Source: Chaetoceros tenuissimus
Lineage: Eukaryota; Bacillariophyta; Thalassiosirophyceae; Chaetocerotales; Chaetocerotaceae
Reading direction: 5' to 3'
DNA length: 64,000 nt
Assembly (NCBI GenBank): GCA_021927905.1
Contig: BLLK01000051.1
Location: forward strand, 620,001 to 684,000
Shown: in pieces, positions 22,138 to 31,778 of the stretch
How the letters are laid out: each line of letters begins with the position of its first letter
How positions within the stretch are numbered: position 1 is the stretch's first letter
Program-made: the position numbers and the translations under genes
Notes under the pieces: generated by a model
Database searches by the model: none
What the model saw: the letters and a program-made list of their open reading frames with translations, nothing else
Told to the model about the DNA's origin: nothing

Positions 22138-22372
22138 TATTGTCGCCTTGTCCCGTCGTCGAAAAGATTTCCCACTCCTTTATCAGTATGCATTTTTACC
22201 TACCTATGAACATTATCACAAACATTCTACAAGGGAAAAAATATTCTAAGTTCATCATACATTTCGTTTCACAAATAACACAAACATTCTACTTTATCCA
22301 TCTCTTGAATGGTTACATATATAAATGACACTTCTATTTTCTTAGATACCATCACAAAGTAAAGCTTTTCGT

Positions 22373-23371
22373 CTATAAAGCGAAAAGAGTGATCGCAGCA
22401 GCAGCTGTTGCTGCGACGGTATTCTGCATTGTAGATCCAGAAGAACTTGCTGCTGCTCCTGGCGATTTAGTTGATTTTGGTGATTTCGTGCTTCCCTTCG
22501 GTGCCTTGGATGATGGAGCTGCTGTCGCCTTTGGTGATTTGGTTGCCTTCGGTGCCTTGGAAGATGGAGTTGAAGGAGATTTGGATGACTTTGGTGCCTT
22601 GGAAGAAGGAACTTTACTACTTTTGGGCATCTTGGAGGATGGAACTCTACTTGACTTTGGTTGCTTAGAAGAAGGAGATTTGCTTGACTTTGGTGCCTTT
22701 GAGGATGGAGTTGCTGGACATGTAGCAAATCCATTAAAATTGAGAAAATCCCAATAGGTCCCAAAGTAGTCATACGAAGGACTATCACCTAAGCCTACGT
22801 AATAGACAAGAGGCGCATAGTATTCTAGGAAAATATCTCTGAAGTTTTCACCTCCACAAGAAGGAGCCACACAATAAGGACGATTAACATGTGTTGAAGT
22901 AAATGGAAAATACTCATCAGGGCAAAATGTCAATGTAACCCTTTCTACAACTCCTCCATTTTCCTCGCATCCAGGTACTTCAACGGTACTAAAATCGCAA
23001 TTCCATTCATCATCGCAATGTGTGAAGATAACTTCATAATAATCGTCAAAATCCATTGGATAATCGTTGAGGTAGAATGCAACTGTATCAAAAAAGCATT
23101 GGTAGGAAGAATCACTTCCATTTCGTGTAGCTGGTGGCACGTAATCATTGGCAGTGATGAGATTTTTAGCAATAGCATCGAACTCCTTCTGTTTGCTAAT
23201 ACGTTGACCCAAAGAAACAAGAGATCTATGTTGATTGAAGTCAGAGAGAGATCTGGTACCTTTTTCCTCAGATCTCTTTTGGAGCACTTTGGTTGTAGCC
23301 GCAGACGCTGAAGTAAGCTGCAAGAGGAACGCGATTAGAAATGTGGACTTCATTTTGTTTAAAGATAACAT
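22373..23371 (-). CDS. secreted Cys-containing protein with KxxK/Ser/Pro repeats and GPI-type tail
   Basis: 332 aa. The signal peptide is at about 7-24; M7 (MKSTFLIAFLL) may be the true start. The ordered part (about 85-218) holds eight cysteines (C92, C119, C125, C135, C150, C167, C172, C218) and is Tyr/Phe-rich. Residues 221-303 are repeats of the type PSSKAPKSSK, PSSKMPKSSK and PSSKAPKATK, giving strings of K-x-x-K spacing. A Ser-rich linker and a hydrophobic C-terminus (about 313-332, VAATAAAAITLFAL) resemble a GPI-attachment signal. Regular KxxK spacing among Ser resembles the lysine clusters of diatom silaffin-type, silica-associated proteins, so a cell-wall role is plausible. No enzyme motif. 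Confidence 0.7.
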   Translation of the reverse strand: MLSLNKMKSTFLIAFLLQLTSASAATTKVLQKRSEEKGTRSLSDFNQHRSLVSLGQRISKQKEFDAIAKNLITANDYVPPATRNGSDSSYQCFFDTVAFYLNDYPMDFDDYYEVIFTHCDDEWNCDFSTVEVPGCEENGGVVERVTLTFCPDEYFPFTSTHVNRPYCVAPSCGGENFRDIFLEYYAPLVYYVGLGDSPSYDYFGTYWDFLNFNGFATCPATPSSKAPKSSKSPSSKQPKSSRVPSSKMPKSSKVPSSKAPKSSKSPSTPSSKAPKATKSPKATAAPSSKAPKGSTKSPKSTKSPGAAASSSGSTMQNTVAATAAAAITLFAL

Positions 23372-23619
23372 GTGATTGTGACAGGAACTGTATTGTGAGC
23401 AAGAAATATATTATGTCAACCAAGTTTGTTTCATAATTAGTTTTGATGTTTTCTACGCAAGGTCTCAACCGTTTCACGAGCTAAACCGTTACTAGATTTT
23501 TCTAATTTAATGCTATCTTGATTCCAACGTTTCTAAAAAGACATATTTAGTCCCATTCATTGGGAGGGCAATTATATTTGAGAACCGTTGCATCTTCAAT
23601 CCCATATCGGTTTGATATT

Positions 23620-23790
23620 GATTACCCGCGAGCTATTTACCACCAAGGTCAAATGTAGCTATGGAGTGGAAAAGAGAAATTGTGACGTCACATCGTGCCT
23701 CCTTCGTCATTCTACTTTGCCTCATTTTTGTTGTAGATGAGCTGCATTTCTTTCAGATAGATAAAAAACAAAGTACTATTCAATCTTGAA
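23620..23790 (+). repeat. direct repeat, copy 2 (CRE-containing segment)
   Basis: Second copy of the segment at 21972-22137, same orientation, differing by scattered substitutions and small indels. It lies about 80-250 bp upstream of the ATG of the M20 amidohydrolase gene. Confidence 0.85.
23683..23690. promoter_or_regulatory. CRE-like palindrome TGACGTCA
   Basis: Same palindrome as at 22031, at the matching position in repeat copy 2, about 180 bp before the M20 amidohydrolase ATG. Its retention while neighbouring bases diverged is consistent with function but does not prove it. Confidence 0.5.
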
Positions 23791-23855
23791 ACAATACTGC
23801 CTTCTTTCCAGATAGATAAAAAACAAAGAACTATTCAATCTTGAAACAATACTGC
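23750..23855 (+). repeat. 55-bp tandem duplication in the M20 gene 5' region
   Basis: Two adjacent copies with a period of 55 bp, each containing CAGATAGATAAAAAACAAAG, CTATTCAATCTTGAAACAAT and ACTGC. The second copy ends about 15 bp before the ATG at 23871, so the duplication covers the probable 5' UTR or core promoter. The end of repeat copy 1 (CTACTCAATCTTGAT, near 22121-22137) matches only part of the unit. Confidence 0.85.
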
Positions 23856-23870
23856 ATTTGTTGTTGAACT

Positions 23871-25552
23871 ATGAAGCTTTGCAGACTGGCACTATTCTCT
23901 CAACTGCTGCTACTAGCATCTGTAGATGCTTTGCCATTTGGATCTAGAGTGAGCAAGGATTCTGTAGAAGACGATTCTTCAAATGATGGTGTGACTCAAG
24001 AAAAGAAAAGTGTTCGGGGAGCAACGTCAAAGGTTGCCAGGCAATCTTCCACTGATGTACTAACAAAGTTTTATGCGCAAAATGGAGATGATGCATCGTC
24101 ACTTGAACTCAAAAATGAAATCCACAATCTAGCAAATAGTACGAGTATGCAGCATTTTTTGGTCACTGCAAGGCGTTCACTTCATAGACATCCAGAAGTA
24201 ATGTATCAAGAAGAATTTACTTCGGAAGTTATTCAAGATATTTTAAAAGAGCTAGATATTCCGTTTACAACTGGTTGGGCAAAGAATGCTCATCCCGATG
24301 TCTTTCCAGGAGAAGGAGGATATGGAATTGTGGCGCATATCGGTAGTCAAAGTGAAGATCAACCATGTATAATTTTAAGGGCTGATATGGATGCACTTCC
24401 AATTCTCGAACAAACCAAATACATTGATGAATTCAAAAGCAGAACAGATAATAAAATGCACGCGTGTGGACATGATGGGCATGTGACTATGCTATTGGGT
24501 GCAGCTGCATTATTGAAAAGTGTCGAAGCAAAAATACCTGGAACAGTTCGACTGTTGTTTCAGCCCGCAGAAGAGGGTGGTGGTGAGTTGTTAAATAAAT
24601 ATGTAATGAATGTTGGATATTTCTAACTTTACTTCTTTGCTTCATTGAATAGCTGGCGGAAAGCGTATGGTCGAAGAAGGTGCAGTATCACTGTCTCCAC
24701 AAGCACAGCATGCTTTTGGAATGCATGTTTGGCCCACACTTCCAACTGGAGCTGTCGCTTCAAGATCAGGACCTCTTCTCGCTGCAGCAGAAATGTTTGA
24801 AATTCATGTAGAAGGCAAAGGGGGTCATGCTGCAATGGTGAGTACATTATTTGTTCTATATATGTAATGAATGTTGGATATTTTTAACTTTACTTCGTTG
24901 CTTCATTGAATAGCCACATTTGACTAAAGATCCTATTGTTGCAGTATCATCTTTGGTTCTTAATTTGCAGACAATTGTTGCGAGAAATGTTTCCCCATTG
25001 GAGTCAGGCGTTATCAGCGTCACACAGGTAACATCCGGTGATGCATTCAATGTTATTCCAGCCAATGCTATTGTGAAGGGTACTATTCGAGCACTGAGTA
25101 CAGAGCGTTTGATGGAATTGAGAGATAAAGTACAGAGTATGACAATGGCGACTATTTCCGATGTTTATGGATGCAATGCAACAATTTCCTTTTCCCCAGA
25201 CTTTTATCCTCCAACTGTCAACGATGAGAACTTATTCCAATGGTCAAAAGAAATTGGTGCACTGGTGTCCAAAGAAGGTACTTTGAGAGACATTGAACCA
25301 ACCATGGGAGGAGAAGATTTCGCATTTATTGCAGAAGCGGTTCCAAGTACTTTCTTCTTAATTGGACAAGGAAGTGGAGGATCGGAAAATGAAAAATACC
25401 ATGTTCCTAGAACTGATTTTGGACTCCATCACCCAAGTTTTGCACTAGATGAGCACGTCATGCCGATCGGAGTTGAGTTACACAGTAACCTTGCTATCAG
25501 ATCCATTTTAAAACTAGCTTTGGAGAAGGAGAATACTACCGCTGAAAAGTAG
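23871..25552 (+). CDS. secreted M20 amidohydrolase (IAA-amino acid hydrolase/ILR1-like)
   Basis: Three exons: 23871-24582, 24653-24837, 24914-25552, giving 511 aa. The signal peptide is about 1-20. The metallopeptidase motifs are complete: IILRADMDALPI (about 167-178), ACGHDGH (198-204), QPAEEGG (231-237), MHVWP, GKGGHAAMPH across the second intron, and near the C-terminus PTMGGEDFAF and HHPSFALDE. These are the dinuclear-metal ligands and dimerisation-domain core of the M20D family, which hydrolyses N-acyl or IAA-amino-acid conjugates. The substrate here is unknown; a role in processing auxin-like conjugates or N-acyl amino acids outside the cell or in the ER is inference. The two introns are near-copies of each other. 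Confidence 0.92.
24583..24652 (+). repeat. intron 1 of the M20 gene, near-copy of intron 2
   Basis: A 70-nt GT-AG intron. Its last 53 nt match the last 53 nt of intron 2 with two mismatches, including TATGTAATGAATGTTGGATA, a TAAC branch-point-like string and the acceptor TTGCTTCATTGAATAG. The donors share only GTGAGT. Confidence 0.9.
24838..24913 (+). repeat. intron 2 of the M20 gene, near-copy of intron 1
   Basis: A 76-nt GT-AG intron. The 3' 53 nt are almost identical to those of intron 1, while the first about 20 nt after GTGAGT differ. The flanking exon sequences are unrelated, so this is not a duplication of an exon-intron unit. Confidence 0.9.
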
Positions 25553-25832
25553 TTCGGATTCCTGTATTGTACGATACATATATATCTTAATGTAAGGATA
25601 ATGGAAAAGAAATTTACATTTCAAAACTATTTTCTATTACATGTAGAGTTAAAACTACGAAAGACTACCAAAAATATGGTTTGGTCAAAAATCTTTCTAT
25701 GCAAGTATATGATCAAAACTCATGATCCATTTGCAAGTATAGGAACAAAATAATACGTATAGGACATGTATTTCCCGAAATATAGAGGCACTTCCTGTAT
25801 TTTTTAATTGCGAATAGTAGAGCCTAAAGGTT

Positions 25833-27563
25833 TCAAACCAAATGGCCATCTCCTGTTCTGTCAAATTTGACTTTGTTTCTTGGGTAACGTCCCATTTTCT
25901 TTCTCAGAGGAGAAGGGACTATTTTCTTTAGTTGATACTTCAATTCACCACGAATAGATGATGCGATTGACTTCTTTGTGGATTCGGTCTCCTCCGTCAG
26001 TTCAGACTCTTCGTCAAATTCACCAGTTGCTTCCTGTATCTGGCTGTTAACAGACTCGGATGCACTTCGAACGTGACTTTGCAAAGAGTATTTTGAGGAA
26101 GGATTGATATATGAATGACTGCTTTTATCCATAGAGTACATATCTTGACTCATTAGACTAGTCGCAGCACTTCCCATGGACCTATGACAAGGCGTCGTAT
26201 GACAAGGCGTCTCTGGTCCGAAAGTTTGACTTCTTCTGAAACTCTTTGGAGAGTTATTCAGAGGGTGAGAATCACCACATTCAAATCCATTCCAGACACC
26301 TAGTTGTTGATTAGGACAGGAAGCTACAGTATCTGCAGTGCTAGATAGAACTGTGTTCGATGTGCTTCTTGCAGTCTCGAGTGTTGGTGGCCTATTTGTG
26401 GAGGGTATGAGCTTTCTTCGTCCTGGTGATGCTGCTGCGAAGTCTGATACTTTGTTATGTGCAGAAATGACTTCACGCAGGGTTGCATGTGGTGCGACAG
26501 TTCTTTGTTGAGAGCTGCCACAACTTGAAACTCTATTAAAATGACTAAGAGGTGCTGGACGAGAAACTGGAAACTCTGAAGAAACACGAGCATGTAGAGG
26601 TCTAGGTCGTTCCAGCAAAGGATTAGTGGATGCAGATGTCACACATCGTCTATGTTGCGGCTTTTTAATACGATGATCAACAAGATCGTATTTCTGCTGT
26701 CGTTGTTGCTGATATAGCTGTGCTTCAAACACATCATCTAGTGCAACGGAGGATACAGCTTTTTTGTGTTGAGGAGTACTTTGTTGTACTCTAATTTCAT
26801 GTTGCCTCATGAGGTCATGCTGTTCTTGATACTCATATATTTCATCAAATGAGTCATCGAGTAAATCTTTCTTGTTCAAAGTCATCTCCACTAAATCATC
26901 AAAGGCCCCATTAAAATCGCGGCCTGCTTTCGACTGTCTGCTACTCCTCGAGTTGACGGTCTTGCCTCGACTTCTGTTGGAGATTGATGCATCTATCGAC
27001 TTGACAGTTTTGTCATCCAACTCATAATTCGTATCGTCTGCTGATAAACTAGATATAATCGAAGCACCTCCATCATGGTTACTATTGTCGTAGGTCCTTT
27101 TATGCTGTTGTTGAAAGATATGCTTCTCTGGTGTTTGTTGCGATGACCATTGGTCGTGATAATGGGACGGTTGCACTCTTGCTTCAGATGAGTGGGTAAT
27201 ATCTCGTGACGTTCTCGACAAATCGACATCTTGCTCAAATGTATCATACTGTTCATCAGATTCTAGTTCACTCGAAACAGCCTTTGAGGCCCGCTTGAAG
27301 GACTTGGTCAGGGGCCTGAGCCCATCCGCAAGCTTTTTCCTCAAGCTAGGACTTTCCCTATCAGCATCATCTTCCATGCTTTTTTCCAACATGGGATGCG
27401 AGATTCTAGGTGAAGTTTGTGCATGTAGAAAATGGAGCCCCTCGAGGGAATCCCGACTATATTCGGTTGCTCCAGAACTCAGTCGATTCCGATTCATGGG
27501 AGGACCACCTTGTACCCAGTTCTGAAACACAGGAGATGCATTCTGTATTGCAGTTTGATCCAT
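25833..27563 (-). CDS. disordered Ser/Gln-rich protein, unknown
   Basis: 576 aa, single exon, ATG at 27563. Low-complexity, hydrophilic chain with many Ser, Gln, His and Arg and no globular domain seen. The basic C-terminus (about 530-570, GELKYQLKKIVPSPLRKKMG followed by RYPRNKVKF) and the acidic ESELTEETEST just before it look more conserved in character than the rest and could be a binding motif. A short repeat, TPCHTTPCHR, lies at about 449-458. No membrane segment or signal peptide. Function unknown. Confidence 0.6.
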   Translation of the reverse strand: MDQTAIQNASPVFQNWVQGGPPMNRNRLSSGATEYSRDSLEGLHFLHAQTSPRISHPMLEKSMEDDADRESPSLRKKLADGLRPLTKSFKRASKAVSSELESDEQYDTFEQDVDLSRTSRDITHSSEARVQPSHYHDQWSSQQTPEKHIFQQQHKRTYDNSNHDGGASIISSLSADDTNYELDDKTVKSIDASISNRSRGKTVNSRSSRQSKAGRDFNGAFDDLVEMTLNKKDLLDDSFDEIYEYQEQHDLMRQHEIRVQQSTPQHKKAVSSVALDDVFEAQLYQQQRQQKYDLVDHRIKKPQHRRCVTSASTNPLLERPRPLHARVSSEFPVSRPAPLSHFNRVSSCGSSQQRTVAPHATLREVISAHNKVSDFAAASPGRRKLIPSTNRPPTLETARSTSNTVLSSTADTVASCPNQQLGVWNGFECGDSHPLNNSPKSFRRSQTFGPETPCHTTPCHRSMGSAATSLMSQDMYSMDKSSHSYINPSSKYSLQSHVRSASESVNSQIQEATGEFDEESELTEETESTKKSIASSIRGELKYQLKKIVPSPLRKKMGRYPRNKVKFDRTGDGHLV

Positions 27564-28654
27564 CTTCCCTTGTGTTTTGTGTAAAAGTTGATGTTGTGGC
27601 TGTACAGTTCAATCCCAAATTCTTTCACCTAATTGGAAGTAAAGTGTAAAGTGATGGGTAGCCCAGAAAAGGAACGAAGCTGCAGCAGTAGTTCGTCAGT
27701 CGTTTTCCGTATTCTTGTGTGCCAATTCTTGGTCTTGATAGGAAGATATTCAGATCAGAGCTTGTGGGCGATATTTCCTGTTTGGCGGTGGAAGTAGGGT
27801 GCTCAGTGTTATTTTGAAGGGATATTCAATATTCCAAACGCTTCAATATTTGCTTGTGATTGGTGCTCCTCTACTCCGAATTCTTTTGCTTTGGTATGTG
27901 TTGTGTTATCAGTGCAGCTCTTAGTCAATAAGGGTGCGCCATACTTGGCGATAGATGATGCGGTACAAAAACTGCATACGATAGTATGTACGTACAGATA
28001 TACTGATTCCCACCTGTATAGATTTTAAAAGACAAAACACGTGGTATAAAAAGCCTATCGTAGCATTAATTTGTATTATCTGTTTTCAACTCCGTCCCAT
28101 TCTGTCACATATTTTAAGAAGAACATCGCTTGTGTTTGTCAAGCATGATGTGTGAGTTTGAAATTCAAATTTGATAGAGGCAGAGAAATTTCTTTTGTTT
28201 TAAAATGAATGACTCATTTAGATGCACATATAAATAGGTAATTACTGTAAAGAATAGAGTAGGTATGGAGCCCCTCCACAAGAAAGAGTATAAAATCAGT
28301 ACCAATTTGTACCTACTCGTTTACGAAATCTTATGCTCAGAAAAGAATCTTCGGTGAGGCAATCAATATACATCGCACCATTGCTACAAATGATGATTGA
28401 AAATTCTTTATATTCTTGGTTATGATAAAGGAATTAAATTCATATGAGAAAAACAGGCATTGGTTTCTACATTGTTCGATTCTCGAAATGTTTTATAACA
28501 AGCCAAACATTATTCCTAATAATAACACCAGTTAAGAAAAGAATGGAGGCATTTATTTAGTCTGGATTATGTTCTCCTCAATGGTCCTACATCCTCATAT
28601 ATTCCAAAAAAGATGCAATGAGATACATAATTATAATTAGCTGTCAATCAGTAT
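27564..28654. other. intergenic, 5' region of the disordered protein gene
   Basis: About 1.1 kb, AT-rich. Near 28040-28050 a CACGTG box is followed directly by GTATAAAAAG, and a second GTATAAAATC lies near 28289; both look like possible TATA elements, but no coding or RNA gene downstream of them was recognised. An unannotated non-coding RNA cannot be excluded. Confidence 0.35.
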
Positions 28655-29260
28655 CTAAAACACCAACTTTGCAAACGCTTCCAAATCCTTTTGTGCAACT
28701 TCACAAGCCTTTACAACACCTACTTCATTCTTTTTCGAAGCCTCTTGACTAATGTTGATAATATCAGCCTTGACGGTAGCCGCCGCCTTCTTTGCCTTTT
28801 CACCTTCTTTGGCATTTGCATCCGTCGCACTCTTTACCAAAGTATTCATAGTTTGAACCAAGGTACCCAATGGCCCAGTGAGTATACCCTGCACTTGAGA
28901 CCATTTCTTTTCTTTTGCAATAGCTGGAATTTCATTCAATTTCGAGGATGCTTCTGATATTCTTGATAATTGTGTCAATGGATCTGCACCTTTGTACAAT
29001 ATTTTGGAAGGATCGACAGAACTATTCTTTTCAATGAGAAATTCAATGTAATTTGGGAGTTCAATATTAGAGCTTGTTCCATATGCTGCTGAAGCAGGAT
29101 TTGATGATCCTAGTAGAAGCATAGCGGATGATGCAAATGCGGATGCAATAAAGTCCTTTCTGGATATCTTTTGAACTTCATTTGTTTGCTTAGGTGCTGC
29201 GAATGCATCTGCTTGAAGCAAAAGAGTGAAGACAGTTGCAATTGCGGCTTCAAATTTCAT
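28655..29260 (-). CDS. PSBQ: PsbQ-like photosystem II extrinsic protein, plastid-targeted
   Basis: 201 aa from the ATG at 29260. The precursor has three targeting parts: an ER signal (residues 1-19), an ADA-FAAP cleavage motif with Phe20 (the diatom ASAFAP signature), and a thylakoid-lumen signal with R34-K35 and a hydrophobic stretch SAFASSAMLLLG ending in ASA-A at about 58/59. The mature part is a four-helix, Lys/Ala-rich chain (YIEFLIEKNSSVDPSKILYK through DLEAFAKLVF) in the style of PsbQ/PsbQ' oxygen-evolving-complex subunits. It would stabilise the Mn cluster on the lumenal side of PSII. It is the clearest evidence here for a secondary red-type plastid. Confidence 0.85.
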   Translation of the reverse strand: MKFEAAIATVFTLLLQADAFAAPKQTNEVQKISRKDFIASAFASSAMLLLGSSNPASAAYGTSSNIELPNYIEFLIEKNSSVDPSKILYKGADPLTQLSRISEASSKLNEIPAIAKEKKWSQVQGILTGPLGTLVQTMNTLVKSATDANAKEGEKAKKAAATVKADIINISQEASKKNEVGVVKACEVAQKDLEAFAKLVF

Positions 29261-29650
29261 GATGATTATTGTACTATTCAATTCTTTAATTTACACAAAT
29301 CGTGTAGAGAAAGATTTACCTAGTTGAAATAACTCACTTTCAAATACATCAAAGTTGAACAAGTATTTTCAAGCAACAATAGGCAAAAGGCAAACAGCGA
29401 GCAAAAAAGATACCGTAGAGATAAGACCCAACCCGACAGTTACAGCAAGTCGTGCGTTGAAACAACAACGACGGAAAAGAAGTCTTCTCTATCTAGTCAA
29501 AATGCAACATTAATCTACGAGCCGTGTTTGTTATTGGTATCATCATCATACATACATCACATATATTTGTATTACAAATACATATCGCAGCCTTGACTCT
29601 ATTTCTACACTAATTGGTGGTCCCTGCTCGAAATAGCTCCAAGGTAGAAG
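29261..29650. other. divergent promoter region
   Basis: About 390 bp between PSBQ (minus) and the PH/J-domain gene (plus). No ORF, RNA gene or clear motif seen. Confidence 0.4.
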
Positions 29651-31684
29651 ATGAGCATCAACCCAGAAAACGCAAATCTCGCACAACTGTTGAGAGAATG
29701 TGCCTCCCTAGTAGAACGTAATGAACATTCAGCCCTCCTCTACAAAGCTGTAGAAGCTCTCAATAGATATGCAGAGACTACAGGACACATTGATTCATCT
29801 ACAAAAGTCAGTCGTAGGCTTTCATTTCAAAGGCCCAAGAATACCAAATCTACCCTTATTGCAAATGGATGGCTGGAACAAAATCGAAAGTCTAGATTTA
29901 GAAACGTGTGGAAAGAAGTTTTGGCGTCATTAGTCGAGGGTTCAAGAGAAGGAGAAGAAACTACTCTTTGGATTCAAAGAGAAAGAATTGTCAATGGTAA
30001 AAGTACGCTGGAAGCTTTGCATCAGATTCCAATGAAATGGATGCTGGATGTAAAAATGCTGGAGTTTTATGGTGAATACCGATTTGCAATCACAGTTTAC
30101 AACGTACCTGAAGATTTTATTTTTCGTACACGTGGTGAAGAAACTTGTCGAGAATGGATTGCGACATTGAAAAGTGCAAAAGAGAGTGGTAAAGTTGACA
30201 AAGCGAGTAAAGCTGCAAAAGAGACTGAATTTCCTGATTTGCTGAATGAGAAAAAGAGTAATGGTGGTACGGGAGATAAATTATTTCCAGATTTGAATAT
30301 GGAAAATGGACAACCTGAGCCTTCGGCTCCTCCTATGCCTGAAAACAGTAGTCGAACTTCGTCCTCTTCAAGTCATGGACATGAAAATGGAATGAGGAAC
30401 GAAGCAAATAGTCAACAAACGAATAAGGCATCAGGTAGAAAGACTATTGCAGAATTAAGAGCTATCGCTCATGGCGCAGGTTATGACACTCGTGGAATGG
30501 AAAGAGCAGATTTGGAAAAGATTGCAGCATACTTTGCCCCAGTGAGCGAAAGAAATGCAGCTGTACAGTCAAACCAGAAAAGCGTGCAAGAAACTCAGCA
30601 AGAGAGAACTACTAGGATTCAAAAGGAAATAGAGGAACGAAGAAAGGCTGAAGAAGCTGAAAGGTTGAGAAAACAACAAGAAGACGAGCGAATTCGCCAG
30701 CAACAACAATATGTGCAACAAAAGCGAGAAGAAGCAAAGCAGAGACAAGAAGCTGTAAGAAAACAGGCTGAAGAAGCCAAGAGACGGCAACAACAGCAGC
30801 AGCAGCAAGAGCAATGGCTCCCACAGCAGCAATGGAAAAATTCGACTCAAGCATCGTCTTCTCCACGCCGTCGACAACCGGTGGGTGGTGTGAACCAATT
30901 TGAATCAACCCGGTTTTTCGGAAGTAACAATCATACTCAAGCTGGAGAAAGTGGTCCAAGGAGAAAATATCCAGGTCATACTGCAAATCAACCCAATCAA
31001 GCTGGCACACAACAACAATCCGTTCCATCATCCCAACAGCCATTTAAGGCGCCACAATATCATCAACCACAGGGACGACCACAACAACAATACCCACAGC
31101 AGCAGCAACAACAGCCTCAACAGACATATCAAAGACAGCCACCACCTCAACCACAAGCACAACAGCAATCTCAACCTCAGCAAACATATACAACACCCGG
31201 AGAAAATCAACGTACAAAGGATCCCACTTCTCCTCTTAATCAAAAATATGCAAAGGCTATGGGGTCGGATCAAGAGTCGGGACAGGATGATGATGCTATA
31301 ATTGCAGTCGTGAGAAGAAATGTTTTAATGACATGGGCTTTGGTACCACCTCAATATAACATGCTTCGTCCAATAGATCAATTACTCTCATCAATCCAAA
31401 CTGTGCTTCCACCATTTGGAGGAGTCGCTAGTCATGATTATTTTGCAAAATGGAAACCAATCAATCACCAAGATCTTCTGATAGGGGCTGCAATGACCGG
31501 ACCTGACGAAGCAAAGCTGAAGAAAGCTGTGCGAAAATTAAGGGTATTCCTTCATCCAGATCGCTTGCCAAAGGAATTTGACGCAAAACAAACTTTTGTT
31601 TGTAAAATGCTTTGGGATGTAAGTAACGATGCTTACGAAGAATTCCTCAAGAATAAAGATGAGCTTGAATGGATTAGATCCTAG
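29651..31684 (+). CDS. PH - SAP - Gln-rich - J-domain protein
   Basis: 677 aa, single exon. In order: an N-terminal helical segment (1-60), a PH-like domain at about 73-180 (IANGWLEQNRKSRFRNVWKEV start, CREWIATLKSAK end), a SAP-like motif at about 262-297 (KTIAELRAIAHGAGYDTRGM), a long Gln/Glu/Arg coiled-coil and polyQ region (about 310-530), and a C-terminal J-like domain whose HPD is H635-P636-D637 (VFLHPDRLP) in an auxilin-type context after a long helical lead. A PH domain suggests phosphoinositide binding and the J domain Hsc70 recruitment, which together suggest a clathrin-uncoating-like role. The SAP motif does not fit that neatly. The function is inference. Confidence 0.75.
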   Translation: MSINPENANLAQLLRECASLVERNEHSALLYKAVEALNRYAETTGHIDSSTKVSRRLSFQRPKNTKSTLIANGWLEQNRKSRFRNVWKEVLASLVEGSREGEETTLWIQRERIVNGKSTLEALHQIPMKWMLDVKMLEFYGEYRFAITVYNVPEDFIFRTRGEETCREWIATLKSAKESGKVDKASKAAKETEFPDLLNEKKSNGGTGDKLFPDLNMENGQPEPSAPPMPENSSRTSSSSSHGHENGMRNEANSQQTNKASGRKTIAELRAIAHGAGYDTRGMERADLEKIAAYFAPVSERNAAVQSNQKSVQETQQERTTRIQKEIEERRKAEEAERLRKQQEDERIRQQQQYVQQKREEAKQRQEAVRKQAEEAKRRQQQQQQQEQWLPQQQWKNSTQASSSPRRRQPVGGVNQFESTRFFGSNNHTQAGESGPRRKYPGHTANQPNQAGTQQQSVPSSQQPFKAPQYHQPQGRPQQQYPQQQQQQPQQTYQRQPPPQPQAQQQSQPQQTYTTPGENQRTKDPTSPLNQKYAKAMGSDQESGQDDDAIIAVVRRNVLMTWALVPPQYNMLRPIDQLLSSIQTVLPPFGGVASHDYFAKWKPINHQDLLIGAAMTGPDEAKLKKAVRKLRVFLHPDRLPKEFDAKQTFVCKMLWDVSNDAYEEFLKNKDELEWIRS

Positions 31685-31778
31685 GGTGTGCAAATTATGA
31701 TAGGTATAAAAGTAATGTATCATAGTACTTTTCATATTACAATGTTATAATCATCATTCCTTGACAGTTTCGTAAGTG

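Noticed and set aside
27564-28654. Possible RNA gene behind the TATA-like boxes
   Set aside because: No recognisable tRNA, U6 or other RNA sequence follows them.
30569-31301. Leu-rich and His/Asn-rich frames in the polyQ region
   Set aside because: Off-frame readings of CAA/CAG repeats in the PH-SAP-J gene.
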